The position numbers and the translations under genes were made by a program. From positions 1 to 43,168 of the forward strand of contig KV919235.1 in NCBI GenBank assembly GCA_002049455.2: a stretch of DNA of 43,168 nt, in the 5' to 3' direction. Source of the stretch: Porphyra umbilicalis (lineage: Eukaryota > Rhodophyta > Bangiophyceae > Bangiales > Bangiaceae). The first letter of the stretch is position 1. Each line of letters opens with the position of its first letter. Below the pieces are notes generated by a model. It was not told where the DNA came from. It saw only the letters and a list, made by a program, of their open reading frames with translations, and did no database searches. Shown here piece after piece: positions 38,479 through 43,168 of this stretch.

Positions 38479-41400
38479 TCATCCGTAGCCCCCGATGCTC
38501 CGCGCCAGCAGCTCAGCCGCCATGCGCCGCCGGTAGTACGCGGTGCTCCGCGTCATGGTCCGCAGGTTCAAGCCCATCGCAATGTAGTTCATGTTCTGGA
38601 CAGTGAACACGCCGCAGTCGTCCGAGTTTTCTTGACTTCTGCACCAAGCGTGGCGCACGCTCCACACCCGCGCCGGCGTGTTGTAGTAGTCGGCCTCGTC
38701 TAAGGCCCACCGTTTGATGCTAGCCCCAATGACGGGGTGCTCTCCGCCGAGGGAGTCGTAGACGGTGATTGTTCCGGCGCCCTTGTCCATCACCACCAAC
38801 ACCCAATGGCAGTTGGTGATGTTGATCGGGAAAAATATCTTGTCGTACGACAGCGCGTCAAAATTCTGCGTCCACCGCTGCACGATGTCGTACGAGTACT
38901 GCCACCCGTGCCACAGCTTGGTGTAAAAGAAGCTGCTGAAGAAGTAGTGCGTCGGCGCCGACGGGTCGGCCGCCACCGTCCGCTCGTTCCGCATCTGCAT
39001 GAGGGTGGCCATGCCGTTGATGCACTCGTCGTTCAGCCACTTGTTCGGCACCAGCCGCTCAAAGTCGGAGTGCGAGAGGGGGATCTTGCCGACGTGCAGC
39101 AGCGTGAAGAGGCTGCCCGTGACGGGCTCCTTGAGCACGTCATTGGTGGCCGTCACGGCGCATTGCGTCAATGAAGAGGCGGGGTCTGTCACGTCGACGG
39201 CGACCGGGTCGTCGCTGTTGGGCAACGACCTCCTGGCGGCCAGCGGCTCCACAGACGCAAGTGGAGTCCGCCACTGGTCGTCGCTCCGCAACACGACCGC
39301 CTTGACCGACTCGGGCGCCACCGCATCGTTGCCGGCCTCATCGGCGCCGCCTGGCTCAGATAGCAAAAACTCCGTGCCGTCGCCGACCGGGGGCGGAGTT
39401 CCGGGAGGCGAGAGAGGGGTGGGGGCGACAGCGCCATCACGAGGCGCCACTGACTCCAGCGCTAGCGCCTCAAGCCCCGACGCCACCTCGGACTGCTCGA
39501 CGCCTTGAGCATCATCAGCTTCTTGGTCACCCTCCTCCTCCGCGGCGCCCGCCACCGACCCATTGCCGCTGCTCTCGGGAACCGACTGCTCCAACTCATC
39601 GCTTGAGTACTCCGACGCGCTGCCCGATGAGCAGTTGGCAGCGCGCGCTTCCGCGTCCGGGACCACAATGTTGGCCTCGTTGTCCTCGTCACTGGCGCCC
39701 GACAAAGACGATCCGTCCGCGGCGCCTGCGGCTATGACACCGGTGGCCGAGTTCAGGTTGCGCACAAAGAAGAACTTGTGAAAGAGCGTGGCCGCGGCCC
39801 AGCGCAGCGCACGCTCCTGCTCCTCATGCGTCCGCACGCCGCGGCTCTCCTCCGTAGGTTCTGGTGGCGGGGTGGGCGGCGGCCCGACAACGGCCGCCTC
39901 AAAAGCGCGGAACTTCACGACCTCGTCCGCCGAGACAGCGACAGAGTCGATTGCGCCCGACCGGACGCGGTGGCGGATGACGGCCCGCACGGTCGCGTTG
40001 CGGACGGCGCACGCGTACGTTATCGCCATGTCGGCGCGCGGCGCGTCCATGCCGGGACGCAGCATCGGCAGAATGTACTGCTGCAAGACCGCTAAGATCT
40101 GACCGTCGCCCAGCACACACTTGTACCGCCCGCCCGCCGCCTCGTCCTCGCCGCAATCCATGCACTTAAACGCCACCTCGGGGATGATGAGCGTCTCGGT
40201 GAACTCGCCGACGGCGTGGGAGATCCTTTGCCGGTTTTGCCCGTGCTCCCCGTCCACGTACGCGCCAACGTTGCGCAGCACGCTCGCCAGGTACTCCGCT
40301 GCCGCCGCCATTGTGGACCTGGCAATGACACACACTCCCAGCACCGAGTCCAGGAAGACGCGGACATACAACGTTGACGCCCCGACCGAAAAGAGCCCGT
40401 ATTCAGCCCCGTCGTACTCGACGAGGTGGCCATTCACACACGTCCACGACCCGACAATGACCTCCAACCGCCCGCGCATCGTGTAGAGGTCCGCCGTCCA
40501 CTGAATCACCTCGCGGCCGCGACCCGGCTCGTCGCAGACGAGGCATGACGACTCCACATGCACCTTGGACAGCCGCCTGTACTGCTCGCCGTTCCGCAGG
40601 ACGTCGACCGCCGAGCTGTACTGGTCGCAGAGCCTCACCTCGGTCGAGCAGGGGAACATGTTCCGAGCTCGTCGCCGCTGGAGGGGCTTGGCAGGCGTCG
40701 CCACCGGCGCCGCTGCGCCATCTCGACGGTCCGTGGCGGGGGTAGCGACACGCGGCTCCTCCTCATTCAGGATGCCTGTCGGACCGAGTGGAAGCGCGTC
40801 CTCCCGCGTCATCTCGGCCAACACCGCGTCCGACTCAGCGTCCACCCGGGTGATCTTGTTCACCGCCTTCGCGTGGATGCACCCCCAGGGATGCGACTTG
40901 CACGACAGCTGGCAACACGTGGCCAGCTTGAACTTGTTGCTGGACGGCCGAATGGCGACGGCCGTCCAAACGCCTTCGTAGAACACGACGTAGATGGGAA
41001 CGTTCTTTCTCATACCCGCCTGCGTTACGTAGTAGGTGATCGTTGCCGTCGGCGGGCCGTCATTGCCTTCGCGGTCGAGCGGCCCGAGCAGCAACGGGAG
41101 CGCCAAAAAGAAGGCGGCATAGTTGGAGGCGCCGACGTCGAGCGCCAATGAGTCGTACGCCCGAAGCAATGCTGCGGCGTGCCGGCACGTGCTGCTCCGC
41201 CCTAGCGCCTCCTGCATCTGCGGGTACTCCATGACGACGCCGGTGAAAGCGGAGCGCCCGTTGCCGAGTACTCCCGAGCATCTACATAGGGCTAAGAGTA
41301 CGCCATTGGTGAAGACCGTCCACGTGACGACAGGGTCGAAGGCCTCTAAAACCACCAGCACGTGCGCCCCATGGACGCACGCGCCCTTGACGTCGGAGGA

Positions 41401-42107
41401 CCCGCCCATTCTCGCCGTGAGACCCACAGCCACTCGCAATTCCGACACGTAGAAGTAAGCAAGCGCATCCTCCTCGTACGGGAGGCGGTCGAGGGTTGGC
41501 GCGGCAGGTACTTGGCGCCTCACCTCCACCGGCGCACCATCTTGAAGTGAAGGTTGTGGTGCGTGCCCCGAAGGCCACCCGTCAGCACCCGTGCCCGGGA
41601 TGACCGCCGAGATCCCGTCAGCTGCCGCCCTTTCCGTGACAGCCGCGGCGTCACACTCAGCTGCGGCTGCTTCCTCATCGCTCGTGGCGGCGGCCTCTGC
41701 CGCGGCGGAGGCAGCGGCCGCGGCCCGAGCAGCGTTGGCCACTGCCCGGCGGCCAGTGCCGGTAGGAACCGCTGGGGCATGCGTCCGACCGACGCTCGCA
41801 TCTCCACCGGAGTCGGTGCCACCACCGCGACCGTGTTCCCCCCCCCATCGGCGCCCCTACCAGCCGCGCTCTCATTGTGCCCGCGGTTACTCGAGCCCCC
41901 CTCGACCCCACCGCCACCCCCATCCGACCCTAGTCGACCCCCAACATCTCCAACGTCCTCCTCACCGTCGCTCACCGGCAGTACATCCGCCGGCACAACG
42001 GCGACGTTGTACAGGGACGACGGGAGCATGATGAATGAGTCATCAATCCCCTCCACGAAGACGGGGGGGTTGGACAAAAATCCACACCTCAGCCCAGATC
42101 GCGCCAT
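38479..42107 (-). CDS. KDZ-associated protein with SWIM-like zinc site and C-terminal Ulp1 SUMO protease (one frame break)
   Basis: ATG 42107 (acaccATGGCGCG context) starts MARSGLRCGFLSNPPVFVEG. The frame breaks at a run of nine C (41838-41846), and the main frame then runs to the stop at 38479; total length is one base short of a multiple of three. Features in order: an Ala-rich linker; a beta-rich domain; a SWIM-like knuckle (CCQLSCKSHPWGCIHAKAV); Cys pairs (SSCLVCDE, SWTCVNGH, FKCMDCGED); VLGDGQILAV, a candidate first transposase Asp (codon 40105-40107); an acidic disordered region (about 39160-39740); and a C-terminal C48/Ulp1 peptidase with WLNDECI, the His of NCHWVLVV (38806-38808), the Asp of VYDSLGG, and Gln-Cys in SQENSDDCGVFT (Cys codon 38614-38616). 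All catalytic residues are present. Likely transposon-encoded deSUMOylase fused to part of the transposase. Confidence 0.8.
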
Positions 42108-42460
42108 GGTGTAGCCCCAGGGATTGGACCCCCGAGGCGGCCACTGCCACGACCAGCAGCGGGGGAGGCGGCGAGCCTCGGAGAAGGGCACCCCGGGGGT
42201 GGGCGGGTGGTGGTGGATGCCCCGGACATGCGTGGTGGTAGGCGCCCCGGAGGTGGGTGGTGGTGGGCGCCCCGGAGAGGGGCGCCGCGGGGGTGGCGGT
42301 GAGCGCCCCGGAAGGGGACGTCCCGGAGATGGCGGCCGCCGCGGTGAGCAAGTGGCCGGGCGGATGCCACCGGTGGGGCAAGCGAGCAGCGCCCCGTAGT
42401 GGGAGGAGGGCGCGGAGGCAATGGCGACGGGCGCGGCAGCGGTGACGGGCGCGGCGGCGG
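42108..42460. other. Leader region of the Ulp1 gene
   Basis: G-rich on the plus strand, with irregular repeats of gcgccccgga near 42243-42315. No separate gene seen. Confidence 0.45.
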
Positions 42461-42580
42461 CGGAGGCGGCGCGGCGGCGGCGGGGGCGGCGCGGCGACGG
42501 CGGGGGCGGCGCGGCGGTGGCGGGGGCGGCGCGGCGGTGGCGGGGGCGGCGCGGCGGTGGCGGGGGCGGCGCGGCGGCGG
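42461..42580. repeat. 20-bp tandem repeat upstream of the Ulp1 gene
   Basis: cgggggcggcgcggcggtgg repeats every 20 bp from 42461 to 42580 (six units), several of them identical. Confidence 0.9.
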
Positions 42581-42920
42581 TGTGGGAGGCCCAGCGGCGC
42601 AGCGCGCGCGCGCGGCGCGAGGACGTCACGACGACCGTGGCGGGCCCGCGAGCCACGAGGCTGGCGCTGAGTAAAGACGCTTGCCATGATCCCAAGCCAC
42701 GAGAGCGCGCGCAAATCAGACGCGATCTGCCGATCGGACCAGTGGCGGAACATTGGTGGTCCATTCGCCACATCTCGATCTGCTGTGATATCGGGGACCA
42801 ACCTACAATCGTTCTATCATCTCCTGACAGTACGGATGGGCCAACCAACAGCCGTGGATGGCTCGGCGGCGACGGCCCCCAGAGCGCCGTCGGAACGAGT
42901 GCAGAATGGTCTGGGGGCCC

Positions 42921-43159
42921 GAAAATGTGCAGGGGCCCAAACCCCGGCCCAGGCCGCAAAACCCAGCCAGCCCCAATTCCGAATGCCGCTCGTAAGGCCC
43001 TCCTGGGGGGTATTTCCGGCCTCCTATTGGTGGACGCCACGGCACCTTCCGGGTGGTCATGTGGCGCCGTGCCGGGAGTGGATTCTGGCCTGGAAACGCC
43101 GCGTTTTGAGGCTCTGAGTGCTGGTGGTCAAACGGCGCCGAGACATTGAGGGTCGTCCT
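42921..43159 (-). repeat. Right arm of the distant inverted repeat
   Basis: Reverse complement is collinear with 22194-22437 (74% over the outer 94 bp without gaps, then matching CCAAT and gggccc-tgca-cattttc blocks at the same offsets). It lies about 0.8-1.05 kb upstream of ATG 42107 and stops 9 bases from the window end, so it may extend beyond. Confidence 0.75.
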
Positions 43160-43168
43160 TTGCGCGCC

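Larger units (their letters stand above)
34765..42107 (-). mobile_element. KDZ-type DNA transposon, two genes with Ulp1 protease (ends undefined)
   Basis: Two minus-strand genes, separated by 1.85 kb, together carry features of Kyakuja-Dileera-Zisupton transposases plus a SUMO-protease domain. Target duplications were not found. The inverted repeat arm at 42921-43159 lies just upstream of the first gene and could be a terminal repeat, in which case the element may reach 22.2 kb. Confidence 0.65.

Noticed and set aside
1..43168. Window ends tested as ends of one repeat-bounded element
   Set aside because: The first 400 bases share no visible similarity with the last 400; only 22194-22437 matches the right end.

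Overview
The window looks like nuclear DNA of a GC-rich alga, most probably a bangiophyte red alga (Porphyra/Pyropia-like); the species is my inference. The evidence is eukaryotic: a CUL4 cullin, an ASC-1/TRIP4-like zinc-finger protein, MUS81, a tRNA with internal A and B boxes and no encoded CCA, and eukaryote-type DNA transposons. Two enzymes carry N-terminal extensions that look like plastid transit peptides. Most genes appear intronless, and the tRNA seems to be interrupted in its D-arm, a feature known from the red alga Cyanidioschyzon.

Layout. 1-5.24 kb: a complete PIF/Harbinger transposon (391-5237, target duplication AAT) with a SANT/Myb accessory gene (+), a minisatellite and purine tract, and a DDE transposase (-). 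It is inserted in a 43-bp tandem repeat. 6.3-6.5 kb: an interrupted tRNA-Arg(ACG). 7.0-9.7 kb: CUL4 (-). 12.2-22 kb: an extremely GC-rich housekeeping block: TRIP4-like (+), a PurE-PurC fusion for purine synthesis (-), a secreted Cys-rich protein (+), a secreted Cu/Zn superoxide dismutase (-) and a plastid-type RsmE 16S rRNA methyltransferase (+) whose 3' end is duplicated in tandem. The genes alternate in strand, giving convergent and divergent pairs.

22.2-43.2 kb: a mobile-element-like region. It holds an unrecognised 1,266-aa protein (+), a 92-bp satellite, the structure-specific nuclease MUS81 (+), and two minus-strand genes that together resemble a KDZ (Kyakuja-Dileera-Zisupton) transposon. 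One of these has a SWIM-like zinc knuckle, a candidate first catalytic Asp and a C-terminal Ulp1 SUMO-protease domain; the other carries the rest of the transposase core. A collinear inverted repeat of about 240 bp lies at 22194-22437 and 42921-43159 and brackets this 21-kb region, so it may be one large composite element or two genes sharing a promoter module.

Across the window, coding frames switch exactly at long G or C runs (TRIP4, RsmE, the Cys-rich protein, the Ulp1 gene). This points to homopolymer-length errors in the assembly or real frameshift mutations, so protein models in those genes are composites of frames. Long open frames opposite real genes are common in this GC-rich DNA and were discarded.
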